A stretch of DNA of 64,000 bases from Tumebacillus lacus. Its GTDB lineage: Bacteria > Bacillota > Bacilli > Tumebacillales > Tumebacillaceae. The translations under genes were made by a program, and so were the position numbers. Within the stretch, counting starts at the first letter, position 1, and the number at the start of each line of letters is the position of its first letter. Where the stretch lies: assembly GCF_026410385.1 (NCBI RefSeq), contig NZ_JAPMLT010000003.1, positions 186,001 to 250,000 of the forward strand. The letters run 5' to 3'. This document shows, one piece after another, positions 56,299-64,000 of the stretch. The notes beneath the pieces are model-generated. The model searched no databases. It had not been told where the DNA came from and was given only the letters and a program-made list of their open reading frames with translations.

Positions 56299-56792
56299 AC
56301 AACAAGCGATTTTTCGCGACGCTGTTGGTCGGCGCCCTGTTCGGCGCTTCGGTGTTGCTGGCGGTCAGAGGGCACGATCTGGACCTGCTCTATCTGCGGC
56401 TGGCCGAATGCCGGGATACGTGCTCGCAGCTCGCCGAGGATAAACAAAAGCTGGAACAAGAGCTCTCCCACGCCGAGAAGCAGCGCGTTCGTCATGTGAA
56501 AAAGCTGGTCGTGACGGTGCAAGATGCCCCGGATGAATTCATCAAGCTGAAGGTGCAAAAGTTGGTGAAGACGGAGCTGAACTATCTGGTGGATAAGGAT
56601 CTGGCCCTGCTGGAGTCGCAGCCGGATCTGATCCGCCGGTTGCTCGATGAACGGACGCTGGAACTGTCGGCGACGCAAAAGATCACGCTCGATGTGACCG
56701 ATGTGTTTATCGGGGAGACGACGACGATCTTTTTGACGGCGAAGCAAGCGCAGGAGACGTTGAAGGGGTTGGAGCGGGATTCGTTGCCGTAA
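56295..56792 (+). CDS. ytrI: Sporulation membrane protein YtrI
   Basis: Protein of 165 residues with one N-terminal TM helix (about 6-26), a coiled coil (about 38-75) and a C-terminal alpha/beta part. It matches YtrI in size, topology and position directly after ytrH, and acts with YtrH in the sporulating mother cell. The ATG overlaps the ytrH stop codon, so translation is coupled. Confidence 0.85.
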   Translation: MNNKRFFATLLVGALFGASVLLAVRGHDLDLLYLRLAECRDTCSQLAEDKQKLEQELSHAEKQRVRHVKKLVVTVQDAPDEFIKLKVQKLVKTELNYLVDKDLALLESQPDLIRRLLDERTLELSATQKITLDVTDVFIGETTTIFLTAKQAQETLKGLERDSLP

Positions 56793-56798
56793 ATAGAA

Positions 56799-56835
56799 AA
56801 TCACCTGTCTCCGTTGCGGGGCAGGTGATTTTTGT
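56799..56835. terminator. Bidirectional terminator after ytrHI
   Basis: AAAATCACCTG / CAGGTGATTTTT around TCTCCGTTGCGGGG; ends the ytrHI operon and the minus-strand gene at 56848. Confidence 0.88.
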
Positions 56836-56847
56836 ATGGCGGGTGCG

Positions 56848-57357
56848 CTATTTGCCAAGGTGTTCCGCTTGGGCTTGCATGCGGATCATCTGGATCTTCA
56901 GGCGGTGCAGTTCTTGGGCGTCCAGCTCGCAGACAAAGGTCGGGACGCGGCCGAGGTAGTCGGCCAGTTCCGCTTTGGTCGCGCGCTCCGGCGGGACTTC
57001 GCGGCTGAAGCCGAGGATGCCAAGCTCGGCGATGGTCTCCAGCATGGCGGTATCCGGTCCCCAGTCGAGGCGGAACCGTACAGTGTCTTCGAAGTCGCCG
57101 TATGCGTAGTCGACGCGTCCGACGAGGTGGAAAGTGTCTTCAAAGGCGATGATGCCGGTGACGAGGCCATAGGTCAGTTGCTGGTCTTTGGTTTCTTCGA
57201 GCTGCACGGTGATCCCGTTTTGCGGGATGAGCAGCGGCCAAGTGAGTTGGTTTGGGACGTGCAAGATCCCCGTTCCTGCCGGGTGCGGAAACTGGCGCAG
57301 TTGCTCCAGGGCCTCCGCTCCGCTGACGAGGTCTAAGCGCGGTTGTTGTTTGTCCAT
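56848..57357 (-). CDS. Hypothetical cytosolic protein
   Basis: A 169-residue soluble protein with a beta-rich first two-thirds (NGITVQLEETKDQQLTYGLV, FEDTFHLVGRVDYAYGDF) and a C-terminal helix (LHRLKIQMIRMQAQAEHLGK). Family not recognised. The ATG follows GGAGGCAG. It lies 22 bases downstream of the Gmad2 protein gene and is probably in the same operon. Confidence 0.65.
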   Translation of the reverse strand: MDKQQPRLDLVSGAEALEQLRQFPHPAGTGILHVPNQLTWPLLIPQNGITVQLEETKDQQLTYGLVTGIIAFEDTFHLVGRVDYAYGDFEDTVRFRLDWGPDTAMLETIAELGILGFSREVPPERATKAELADYLGRVPTFVCELDAQELHRLKIQMIRMQAQAEHLGK

Positions 57358-57379
57358 CGTCTGCCTCCAGATTGGGTGG

Positions 57380-57991
57380 TTATTGCGGTTTGACTTTTAC
57401 GGTGATCATGTGGGTCCGCGAGCCGTCGTTGGCGCTGCGGATGAAAAATTCGATCAAGAGTGTTTTGCCTTTGTAGGCCGGTTTGAGCGGGACGGCCGCA
57501 CGGATCGGGCTCCAGGCCGGTGCCCCCTCGGCGGCGCGAACGACTTGTTCCGGTTCGAGCAGCACTTTGTTTTCATCGCGGACGCGGTAGTTGCCGACCG
57601 CTTCGAAGGCCCTCATCTTGCCGGAGATGTACAGGGTGCGGCCCGCTTCCCAGTCCAGTCGCTCAAGCTGGAAGGCGTCGTTATGCAAGGCGCGTTCAGC
57701 GAGCGACAGGGAGCCTGTGTCGCTGAATGCGGAGACGGTGATCACGTCGCTTTGCTCGGGAGCAGGCGGCGTTGTCGGTTGCGGGTCCGGCTGCGGCGGC
57801 GTGGTCGGCTGGGCCGGAGTTTTCGGCGGCTGTTGCGGCGCGGTCGGCGCAGGTGCCGGAGTTTTCGGCGGGTCTGCGGGAGCGACGACTTGGCGATCCT
57901 CCTGCCCGCCCTGCCAGTAACCGACGTAAAAACCGGTGCCGACGGCGGCAATCAGCAGGATGGCAAAGAGCCAGATGGTGGTTTTTTTCAT
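57380..57991 (-). CDS. Membrane-anchored Gmad2 immunoglobulin-like protein
   Basis: Protein of 203 residues: N-terminal TM anchor (about 5-25), a Pro/Thr/Gln-rich extracellular stalk (about 35-78) and a Gmad2-type Ig-like domain (about 80-203). In that domain LYISGKMRAFEAVGNYRVRD and the late TLLIEFFIRSANDGS are the family pattern. Gmad2 domains occur in GerM-type spore-germination and exported proteins. The ATG follows CAGGAGGT. First gene of a pair with the hypothetical protein downstream. Confidence 0.78.
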   Translation of the reverse strand: MKKTTIWLFAILLIAAVGTGFYVGYWQGGQEDRQVVAPADPPKTPAPAPTAPQQPPKTPAQPTTPPQPDPQPTTPPAPEQSDVITVSAFSDTGSLSLAERALHNDAFQLERLDWEAGRTLYISGKMRAFEAVGNYRVRDENKVLLEPEQVVRAAEGAPAWSPIRAAVPLKPAYKGKTLLIEFFIRSANDGSRTHMITVKVKPQ

Positions 57992-58108
57992 AGCAGGTAC
58001 CTCCTGTCTACACTATTCTACAATATGTTTGCCTCATCGTACTCATGGAGATGTCGATCTGCTATAATTCGTGTCAGAAAGATACGGATGAAGGAGTGCG
58101 ATGTTTGG

Positions 58109-58417
58109 ATGGCAAAGTTGTATCGGGATATGTCGACGGTGGAATTGAATGAGGAGATGAAGCGGCTGCAGGAGCTGGGACGGCAAGCTTTGGCGGACGA
58201 GCGGTTTGAGGAATTGGATGTGCTGGAGCGGAAGTATTATTTGGCGTTGTCTTATACGATGGATCCGGCAGTGGTGGAGATCGGGAAGAGTTATGAGATT
58301 GTGGATTCGAAGGATACGCTGACGGTGACGCGGATGGACGGCGTGATGGCATGGGGTCATCGGAACCGGGTGCCGATTGAGGAGGCGTATCCGATGGCGA
58401 TGCTGGTGATCGCGTGA
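58109..58417 (+). CDS. yfhH: YfhH family protein (DUF1811)
   Basis: A 102-residue protein matching YfhH in length and pattern: N-terminal helical hairpin (LYRDMSTVELNEEMKRLQEL, LDVLERKYYLALSY) and C-terminal SH3-like beta barrel (GKSYEIVDSKDTLTVTRMDG, VMAWGHR). Function unknown, conserved in Bacillales. The ATG follows AAGGAG at about 12 bases. It overlaps the next gene by four bases (GTGA). Confidence 0.85.
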   Translation: MAKLYRDMSTVELNEEMKRLQELGRQALADERFEELDVLERKYYLALSYTMDPAVVEIGKSYEIVDSKDTLTVTRMDGVMAWGHRNRVPIEEAYPMAMLVIA

Positions 58418-59028
58418 GTCGGGGGCATCGGCATCGGGATAAGAATGTGAAAAAGATGCATCGGATTATTGGTGATTATGCGAAGGTGCTCGATGCGATC
58501 GGACAGATCGATGGGGTGCATTCGGTGGTGACCGGGGTGATTTCGCTCAATAAGTCGGAGTTTGAGGAGATGACGTTTCAGTATTTTACGGATACTGGGA
58601 TTAAGTTGTTGGCGAAGACGACCGATTCGGTGCAGGAGATTTTTGTAATATGTAAGGATAAGAATCGTGTCTTGGAGGAGTTGCGGGGGCGCGGGATTAT
58701 AGTGGAAAGGGTGAGAGATGTGGGGAAAAAATCGGGGAAGTCTGCGAAGCCGGTAAAGCCGCAAGTGTCTGGTTCTCGGTACGATGAGCGGAAGAATTTG
58801 GTGGATAAGCCGAAGGATAAGGGTTTGACTCTGAAGGATATGCTGTCTCCGGATATGTTGGCGAAGTTGACGGAGCAGTCGAACGGGTTGAAGGAGCAGG
58901 AACGGGTGCAGCAGGAACATAAGCGGCAGGCGGAGATTGCTCGGAGGGAACGGGAGCAGAAAGAGTTGGAGAATGATTTTGAGTATTTGTTGAAGACTTC
59001 GAGGCAGGATTGGAAGGATTTCAAGTAA
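58414..59028 (+). CDS. Hypothetical protein, DUF2103-like N-terminus
   Basis: A 204-residue protein. The N-terminal 90 residues (RHRDKNVKKMHRIIGDYAKV, VHSVVTGVISLNKSEFEEM) recall DUF2103, a predicted metal- or nucleic-acid-binding family. The rest is Lys-rich linker and a charged C-terminal coiled coil (QQEHKRQAEIARREREQKEL). The GTG start overlaps the yfhH stop codon, so translation is coupled. The codon use here is plainer and more AT-ending than in neighbours. Confidence 0.6.
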   Translation: MSRGHRHRDKNVKKMHRIIGDYAKVLDAIGQIDGVHSVVTGVISLNKSEFEEMTFQYFTDTGIKLLAKTTDSVQEIFVICKDKNRVLEELRGRGIIVERVRDVGKKSGKSAKPVKPQVSGSRYDERKNLVDKPKDKGLTLKDMLSPDMLAKLTEQSNGLKEQERVQQEHKRQAEIARREREQKELENDFEYLLKTSRQDWKDFK

Positions 59029-59056
59029 GGGATTTCTCTGGCGAGGGCTAGGGGGT

Positions 59057-59150
59057 CAAGAGCAACTGGGGGGGCCTTTCCCCCGCTCAAACATTTATGA
59101 CTAAAGTTATAAAAAACTCGCTCCTCGAAAGGCCCCCCCAGTCGCTCTTG
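59057..59150. repeat. 24-bp inverted repeat with 46-bp loop
   Basis: CAAGAGCAACTGGGGGGGCC continuing to TTTC (59057-59080) is matched by its complement at 59127-59150 with a single mismatch. The loop is AT-rich. As RNA it would be an extremely stable hairpin, but there is no T-run right after it. It lies between convergent genes, so it may act as a terminator for either, or be a small mobile-element-like sequence. Confidence 0.75.
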
Positions 59151-59215
59151 TCGTCTGTGCGGCGGCTGTCGGGGGGAAGGGATTTTTTTTGGATGAAGGA
59201 AAGACCCTTTGCCCG

Positions 59216-59617
59216 TTAGCGGGTGGAGGGTCTTTGGGTTTGGTTTTTTGGGGTTTTGCGGGTGGTGAAGACCACCTGCAAGTGGCGGTCGTAGTAGCCC
59301 TGGCGGGCGAGGAAGCTGTGCAGGGGGTCTTCGACGAACATGCGCCAGAGGACGCGGCGGCCGGTGGCAGCCGGGAAGATGACGTAACGGCGGATCGGTT
59401 CGCCGGTGGCATCTGCCAACCAGAGTGAGGTGATCTGGTCAAGGTCGCGGACGCGTTTGTAGTGGACTTGTTCGCGGCATCGCGGACAGGTGCCCGCTTG
59501 ATACGGGACTTGGTCGTAGGTTCCTTCGCTGATGGAGATGCTTTCAAAGGGCGCGCCCTTTGCCTCGCAATGGGGGCAGGTGACGCGGTCGCCGTATCGC
59601 TCTTCATAGACCATCAT
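59216..59617 (-). CDS. Zinc-ribbon protein
   Basis: A 133-residue protein with two knuckles, CPHC (near residue 15) and CPRC (near 43), forming a zinc ribbon, followed by a basic C-terminal region (FTTRKTPKNQTQRPSTR). Probably binds nucleic acid or protein; family not identified. The ATG at 59617 follows AGGAGGAG. It is preceded by the terminator of the adenine-deaminase-like gene, so it is transcribed separately. Confidence 0.65.
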   Translation of the reverse strand: MMVYEERYGDRVTCPHCEAKGAPFESISISEGTYDQVPYQAGTCPRCREQVHYKRVRDLDQITSLWLADATGEPIRRYVIFPAATGRRVLWRMFVEDPLHSFLARQGYYDRHLQVVFTTRKTPKNQTQRPSTR

Positions 59618-59663
59618 GCCGGGCTCTCCTCCTGTTTCAGCTCGACTCGTCCAGACTGTTATG

Positions 59664-59726
59664 AAAAAAGACAGACGGCCGCCTGAGCTGTGGTGTGTGT
59701 GCACGTTGCCCAGGCGGTCGGCTGTC
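59664..59726 (-). terminator. Terminator of the adenine-deaminase-like gene
   Basis: A 16-bp stem with two mismatches, GACAGACGGCCGCCTG (59670-59685) against CAGGCGGTCGGCTGTC (59711-59726). The minus exit is TTTTTTCAT. The loop has alternating GT. Confidence 0.75.
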
Positions 59727-59830
59727 CTTCCCTTGCGTTCCCTCGTGGTGACCCACTTTTTCCGCCAGTTGCGCAAGGTGATTCTGTTGTGTTTATGATA
59801 CCCGAACGGCGGGGCCGTTCGCAAGTTGAT

Positions 59831-61615
59831 TTAGAGCGGACGTGATGGGATCAGGACGCGTTTGGTCTTGACTTCGAACAATCCCTCCGAAGAAAGGCGC
59901 AGTTCGGGCAGGTGGGTCGAGGACAGGAACAAGAGCGTGTAGATCGGGTCGTAATGGGTGTGGCCGAGGTCGGCGAGGACGTCGGCGATTTCTTTGGACA
60001 GGCCGACGAGGTCGGCCACCGGCCGATGGCTGAGGGCGCCGCCGATCGGCAAAGGCAGTTCGTTGAGGACGTTGTGCTCGTTGTCGAGGATAACGATGCC
60101 GCCGCCGATCTCGAGCATGCGTTCCACGGCTGCCGCCATGGCGGCGCGGTCGCGGCCGATGACGATGATTTCGCTGGCTCCGGTGTAGGAGGAGGCCAGG
60201 GCGGCGAGGTCGGTGGCAAAGTTTTTGATCAGACCGTTGCAGACCCATCTGCCCTGCCGGTTGAGCATGGCGAGGTAGCAGATGTCGTCCGATGCGGTGA
60301 CAAACGCGTCGTCGATCCGACCGTCTGTGGTCGGCACGGCCACATCGACGCGGCGGGTGATCGCCGGGTTTTGCAGGTTGAGCACCGGGAAGGTGTCGCT
60401 GTCGGTGTGGACGGCGAACCAATCCGGGTCGACGGTGCCTTTGGGGCCCAACGGTCGCAAAGGCGGCAGGCCGATCTCGGCCCAGTTGGGCTGCGGGAGC
60501 GGCTCGAGGAGCCGGCCGTTTTGGGCGACGGGGCGGCCGTCGGCGATGACGGTCTCCGGGGTCGGGTCCAGCAGGTCGGAGAGGATCAGGATGTCGGCGA
60601 TGCGCCCGGGGGCGATGCCGCCGATCTCTTCTTCGACGCCGTAGTAGGTGGCCGGGTTGATGGTGACCAGTTGGTAGGCGATGATCGGGTCGAGGCCGAG
60701 GGAGATCGCCAGACGGATCAGGTAGTCGCTGTAACCTTGGCTCAGGTACTCCGGGGTCGGGCCGTCGGTGGTCATCATCAGGCGGCTCCAGTTTTTGAGG
60801 CCCGCCTCGATCAGACCGGGAATGAGATCTGGAAGATCCGGGCGCAGCGAGGAGTGGCGCAGGGTGGTCCAGATGCCAAGGCGCAGTCTGCGCAGGGCCT
60901 CCTCGGTGTTGATCGCTTCATGGTCGGCGGTGACGCCGGCTGCGGTCAGGGCGTTGAGCGTCTCCCACGACGCGCCGGCGGAGTGACCTTCGATGCGGCG
61001 GCGCATGTGCTTGGCGGCGAGGGACGCCTCTTTCATCTCTTCGTCGCCGTCGAGCCAGGATTTCCAGTCGGTGAGTTCGCCCGCTTGCCAGACATGGGGG
61101 CTTTTCATGAGCCGGCCGAGTTCGTAGGCGCGGTACTTGTCCTTTTTCTCCGGGAGATGGGCCTGCGGGTCGAGGCGGACACTCCAGACCATTTTGATCG
61201 GCAGGCCGGACATCATTTCGAAGAAACGCCCGACTTGGGAAAATTCCATGTTGAGGTGGACGACGAGGTCGTCGTTGACGGAACAGGTGGTGCCGCGGGC
61301 GAGCACCGCTTCGGCGTAGCTCATCGGGTTGTAGAGCTGGAACGGGTGGGCGTGCGGCTCGATGTAGCCCGGGCTGAGCACTTTGCCCGTCGCGTCGAAT
61401 ACACGGGCTGCCGTGCCTTCGTAGCGGCGCGGGCCGACGTAGGCGATGCGGTCGCCGATGATCCAAATGTTTGCCGGCATCAGTTCGCCGCTGTATACGT
61501 TGAGCACGGTGCCGTTTTCGATGACGAGGTCCGGCTCCCGCTTGCCTCGTGCACAGGCTACGAGTCCATCCCATTGCTCCGACGTCAGTTCACGTACTTT
61601 CATTGCCGTTGCCAT
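59831..61615 (-). CDS. Adenine deaminase-like amidohydrolase (YerA type)
   Basis: Protein of 594 residues of the adenine deaminase branch of the amidohydrolase superfamily. The metal motif is EPHAHPFQLYNP rather than the DAHVHIESS of classical Ade, as in B. subtilis YerA. Later motifs include EGHSAGASWETLNAL, ADHEAINTEEALRRLRLG, the MMTTDGPTPEYL Asp region and TINPATYYGVEEEIGGIAPGRIADI. It probably deaminates a purine or related heterocycle; the substrate is uncertain because YerA-type proteins are poorly characterised. The ATG follows AAGGAGG. Confidence 0.88.
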   Translation of the reverse strand: MATAMKVRELTSEQWDGLVACARGKREPDLVIENGTVLNVYSGELMPANIWIIGDRIAYVGPRRYEGTAARVFDATGKVLSPGYIEPHAHPFQLYNPMSYAEAVLARGTTCSVNDDLVVHLNMEFSQVGRFFEMMSGLPIKMVWSVRLDPQAHLPEKKDKYRAYELGRLMKSPHVWQAGELTDWKSWLDGDEEMKEASLAAKHMRRRIEGHSAGASWETLNALTAAGVTADHEAINTEEALRRLRLGIWTTLRHSSLRPDLPDLIPGLIEAGLKNWSRLMMTTDGPTPEYLSQGYSDYLIRLAISLGLDPIIAYQLVTINPATYYGVEEEIGGIAPGRIADILILSDLLDPTPETVIADGRPVAQNGRLLEPLPQPNWAEIGLPPLRPLGPKGTVDPDWFAVHTDSDTFPVLNLQNPAITRRVDVAVPTTDGRIDDAFVTASDDICYLAMLNRQGRWVCNGLIKNFATDLAALASSYTGASEIIVIGRDRAAMAAAVERMLEIGGGIVILDNEHNVLNELPLPIGGALSHRPVADLVGLSKEIADVLADLGHTHYDPIYTLLFLSSTHLPELRLSSEGLFEVKTKRVLIPSRPL

Positions 61616-61691
61616 TCCGTCTCCTCCTTGAAGTAAAGACCGTTACTTGTTGTGTTAGTACTAATAGTAATGGAGTTGGAGCGGAAAAAAA

Positions 61692-61734
61692 AGAGCAAGG
61701 TCGCCTGTTTGTCGGGCAACCTTGCTCTTTTTGT
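61692..61734. terminator. Terminator of the P5C dehydrogenase gene
   Basis: AAAGAGCAAGGT-GCC / GGC-ACCTTGCTCTTT with T-runs on both exits. Confidence 0.9.
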
Positions 61735-61740
61735 CTAAAT

Positions 61741-63288
61741 TTAGAACTGTTCGACGACCACTTTTGCTTGGGTGAAGAGGAGCAGGTAGTCGCGGCCGCC
61801 CGCTTTGGAGTCGGTACCGGACATGTTGAATCCGCCGAACGGTTGCGCGCCGACGAGCGCGCCGGTGATCTTGCGGTTGAAGTACAGGTTGCCGACGTGG
61901 AAGTCCTCGCGAGCCTTGAGCAGGTTTTCGCGGTTTTTGGAGTAAACGCCGCCGGTCAGACCGAACTCGGTGTCGTTGGCGATGTCGAGCGCGTCATCGA
62001 AGTCGTTTGCTTTGATGACGGTCAGCACCGGGCCAAAGATCTCTTCTTGGGAGATGCGGGCGTCGCGGTGGACGTTGCCGAAGATGGTCGGCTTGATGAA
62101 GAAGCCGTTTCCTTCTGCCGCGCCGCCGCCGCAGAGCAGCTCGCCTTCGCCTTTGCCGATCTCGATGTACTTCAGGATGTTGTGGTAGGAGTTCTCGTCG
62201 ATGACCGGGCCGAGCGAGACACCCTGTTGGTGCGCCGGGCCGACGGTCAGCTTTTCGGTAAAAGCGACCAGTTCGGTCATGAACTCTTCGTAGATGTCTT
62301 GGTGCACGATCACACGGGAGCAGATCGAGCATTTTTGACCGGAGAAGCCAAACGCGGACATCGCGATGACCGGAACGGCCGATTTGATGTCGATGTCTTT
62401 GTCGACGATGATCGAGTCTTTGCCGCCCATCTCCAGCACGACGCGCTTGAGCCATTTTTGGCCGTCATGCACTTTCGCAGCGCGCTCGTTGATGCGGATG
62501 CCGACTTCTTTGGAGCCGGTGAAGGAGACGAAACGGGTATTCGGATGGTCGACGAGGTAGTCGCCGATCTCTGCGCCCGAGCCCGGCAGGAAGTTGACGA
62601 CGCCAGCCGGCAAGCCCGCTTCTTCGAGCAGCTCGACAAACTTGGCAGCCAGCACCGGAGTCGGGGTCGCCGGTTTGAGGATGACGGTGTTGCCCGCGAC
62701 GAGCGCTGCGGTGGTCATGCCCGCCATGATCGCCATCGGGAAGTTCCACGGCGGCACGACGATGCCGACCCCAAGCGGAATGTAGGTCAGTTCGTTGTCT
62801 TCGCCTTCGACGCGGGTGAGCGGTTGTTCTTCGGAGAGGCGCACCATCTCACGGCCGTAGAAGTCGATCAGGTCGATCGTCTCCGCCAGATCGGCGTCCG
62901 CCTCGCCCCAGTTTTTGCCCGCCTCGTAGGAGAGCAACGCGTTGAACTCGTAGCGATGGCGACGCAACAACGCTGCCGTTTTGAACAAGACGCGGGCGCG
63001 CTCTTTCGGAGCGACTTTTTTCCACGTTTTGAACGCCGCTTGGGCGGTGTTCATCGCTTCTTCCGCTTGGGCGCGGGTCGCTTTGGCGACGCGGCCGATC
63101 ACTTGGTCTTTGTTGGACGGGTTGATCGAGACGAAGTGCGACTCGCCTTTGACACGCTTGCCGCCGATGATCAGGTCGTACTCGGTGCCAAACTCAGCCG
63201 CGACCTTTTCCAGTGCCGCGACCATTTTCTCGCGCACTTCCGGTTGGGTGAAATCAAGAACTTCTTCGTTTTTGAATTCCGTTACCAT
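61741..63288 (-). CDS. rocA: 1-pyrroline-5-carboxylate dehydrogenase
   Basis: Protein of 515 residues of the aldehyde dehydrogenase superfamily, length and motifs as RocA/PutC. The catalytic Cys lies in GFSGQKCSICSR and the general-base Glu in RVVLEMGGKDSIIV. The NAD site (PLGVGIVVPPWNFPMA, SFTGSKEVG) is complete. It oxidises glutamate semialdehyde to glutamate in proline or arginine catabolism. No proline dehydrogenase or rocD is in the window. The ATG follows GGAGAGAG. It is downstream of the DMT transporter gene (31-base gap), so they may be co-transcribed. Confidence 0.93.
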   Translation of the reverse strand: MVTEFKNEEVLDFTQPEVREKMVAALEKVAAEFGTEYDLIIGGKRVKGESHFVSINPSNKDQVIGRVAKATRAQAEEAMNTAQAAFKTWKKVAPKERARVLFKTAALLRRHRYEFNALLSYEAGKNWGEADADLAETIDLIDFYGREMVRLSEEQPLTRVEGEDNELTYIPLGVGIVVPPWNFPMAIMAGMTTAALVAGNTVILKPATPTPVLAAKFVELLEEAGLPAGVVNFLPGSGAEIGDYLVDHPNTRFVSFTGSKEVGIRINERAAKVHDGQKWLKRVVLEMGGKDSIIVDKDIDIKSAVPVIAMSAFGFSGQKCSICSRVIVHQDIYEEFMTELVAFTEKLTVGPAHQQGVSLGPVIDENSYHNILKYIEIGKGEGELLCGGGAAEGNGFFIKPTIFGNVHRDARISQEEIFGPVLTVIKANDFDDALDIANDTEFGLTGGVYSKNRENLLKAREDFHVGNLYFNRKITGALVGAQPFGGFNMSGTDSKAGGRDYLLLFTQAKVVVEQF

Positions 63289-63319
63289 GTTCTCTCTCCT
63301 CCTGGGATCTCAAGTGAAT

Positions 63320-64000
63320 TTAAGCTGCTTTTGCTGCTGCTGCCGCTCGAGCTGCGACGCGGCGGTTGTACAGGTTGTTTGCCACCAGAGCGATGATCGT
63401 GATCCCCGCGCCGAGCAGTTCGACGGAGGTGAACGTGCCGCCTTGGATGATCGTGATCGTAAAGGTGGTGATCGGCACGAGGTTCATGAACAGAATCCCG
63501 TTGATCGGGGTCAGGATGCGGTTGCCGAAGTTCCAGAGGAAGACGGCCATAACGCCTGCGATCATCGCCATGTAGAGCAGTTCCCAACCGACGGAGAAGG
63601 TGCCTTCCAACGTCGGAACGGACAGCAGGCCAAACGCGGTGCCTGCGATGGTGATCAACAGGACGGAGATCATGCCAAGCAGAGTCGACAGCGCGGTGTA
63701 GCGGATCGGGGACCAGGTCGGGAACGTGGTGCCGCCGATGGTGTAGATGACCCAGCTCAGTGCGCCGAGGTAGATCAAAATGTCACCGATCAGGTTTTCC
63801 GTGGTCGCCAGCAGCGTGGCCGGATTGCCTTTGGTGATGACGAGCAACACGCCGAACAGCGCGACGAGCATCATGCCGATCCCGAAACCGCTCGGTTTTG
63901 CACGGCCGAGCAGCGTGTTGACGATCAGGGTGTTGACCGGCATCAGCGCCATGATGATCGACGCGACGACCGCGCCGGAGACGCCGAGCATTTTTTGGCC
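63320..64000 (-). CDS. DMT/EamA-family transporter, C-terminal part (window edge)
   Basis: At least 226 residues with about eight TM helices; the beginning lies beyond the end of the window. It carries EamA-type features (MALMPVNTLIVNTLLGRAKP, the second repeat starting GDILIYLGALSWVIYTIGG) and an Ala-rich basic tail (RRVAARAAAAAKAA). Drug/metabolite transporters of this kind often export amino acids; next to a proline/arginine catabolic gene that is plausible but unproven. Confidence 0.85.
   Translation of the reverse strand, partial: GQKMLGVSGAVVASIIMALMPVNTLIVNTLLGRAKPSGFGIGMMLVALFGVLLVITKGNPATLLATTENLIGDILIYLGALSWVIYTIGGTTFPTWSPIRYTALSTLLGMISVLLITIAGTAFGLLSVPTLEGTFSVGWELLYMAMIAGVMAVFLWNFGNRILTPINGILFMNLVPITTFTITIIQGGTFTSVELLGAGITIIALVANNLYNRRVAARAAAAAKAA

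Overview
The window looks like chromosome from a high-GC, endospore-forming member of the Bacillales. The sporulation pair YtrH/YtrI, the YabR-like S1 protein, YfhH, a SpoVB-like flippase, two orphan PAS histidine kinases of sporulation-kinase type, strong GGAGG ribosome binding sites, frequent TTG/GTG starts and hairpin+T-tract terminators all point that way. Tumebacillus or a related Alicyclobacillaceae genus is my best guess; no marker gene in the window proves it. There are no rRNA or tRNA genes, no insertion sequences and no CRISPR array.

Layout. 0-11 kb: a LysM-3D wall protein, a cupredoxin-like protein that has lost its copper ligands, a thioesterase, speD behind a structured leader, two tandem secreted metallo-beta-lactamase proteins, a PRC-barrel protein in an operon with a protein carrying 17-residue acidic repeats, an S1 protein, a cold-shock protein and a degenerate ABC ATPase. 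11-26 kb: an orphan histidine kinase, a TPR protein, a very large fibronectin-type surface protein followed by an SLH-domain protein, a candidate non-coding RNA, an oligopeptide-binding lipoprotein, queF, and a divergent pair encoding a coiled-coil protein and a Gln/Gly/Met repeat protein. 26-28.4 kb: an oxidoreductase and a flippase.

28.35-36.5 kb is the highlight, an arsenic island. A MarR regulator with two matching operators sits before an ArsP-type permease and a Cys-rich small protein; then a PiT phosphate transporter; then an operon reading arsL-type radical SAM enzyme (with the C-terminal RCCLKC signature), an ATP-grasp ligase and an ArsM-like methyltransferase, behind a perfect TTGACA-17-TATAAT promoter; then arsR and a divergent GNAT acetyltransferase. 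ArsL plus ArsM is the core of arsinothricin biosynthesis. The ATP-grasp ligase between them suggests an amino-acyl or peptidyl derivative of an organoarsenical, analogous to phosphinothricin tripeptide.

36.5-43.4 kb: a decayed amino-acid permease, a small secreted Tyr-rich protein, an M42 peptidase, an amphi-Trp protein, a second orphan kinase, leucyl aminopeptidase and a solitary AtpI-like protein. 43.5-50.5 kb is more AT-rich and accessory: two HTH-TPR regulators, one followed directly by an exported propeptide with two copies of a GPL-type peptide (an RRNPP-like quorum-sensing cassette), two lipoproteins, a flavin-reductase-like protein and a DUF1659/DUF2922 pair. 50.6-64 kb: two tandem secreted PPC-like proteins, an LCP wall-polymer ligase with SH3 domain, a HIT protein, a second flippase, sporulation genes (a sigma-K candidate, ytrHI), a Gmad2 protein, yfhH, an adenine-deaminase-like enzyme, delta-1-pyrroline-5-carboxylate dehydrogenase and the start-truncated end of a DMT transporter.
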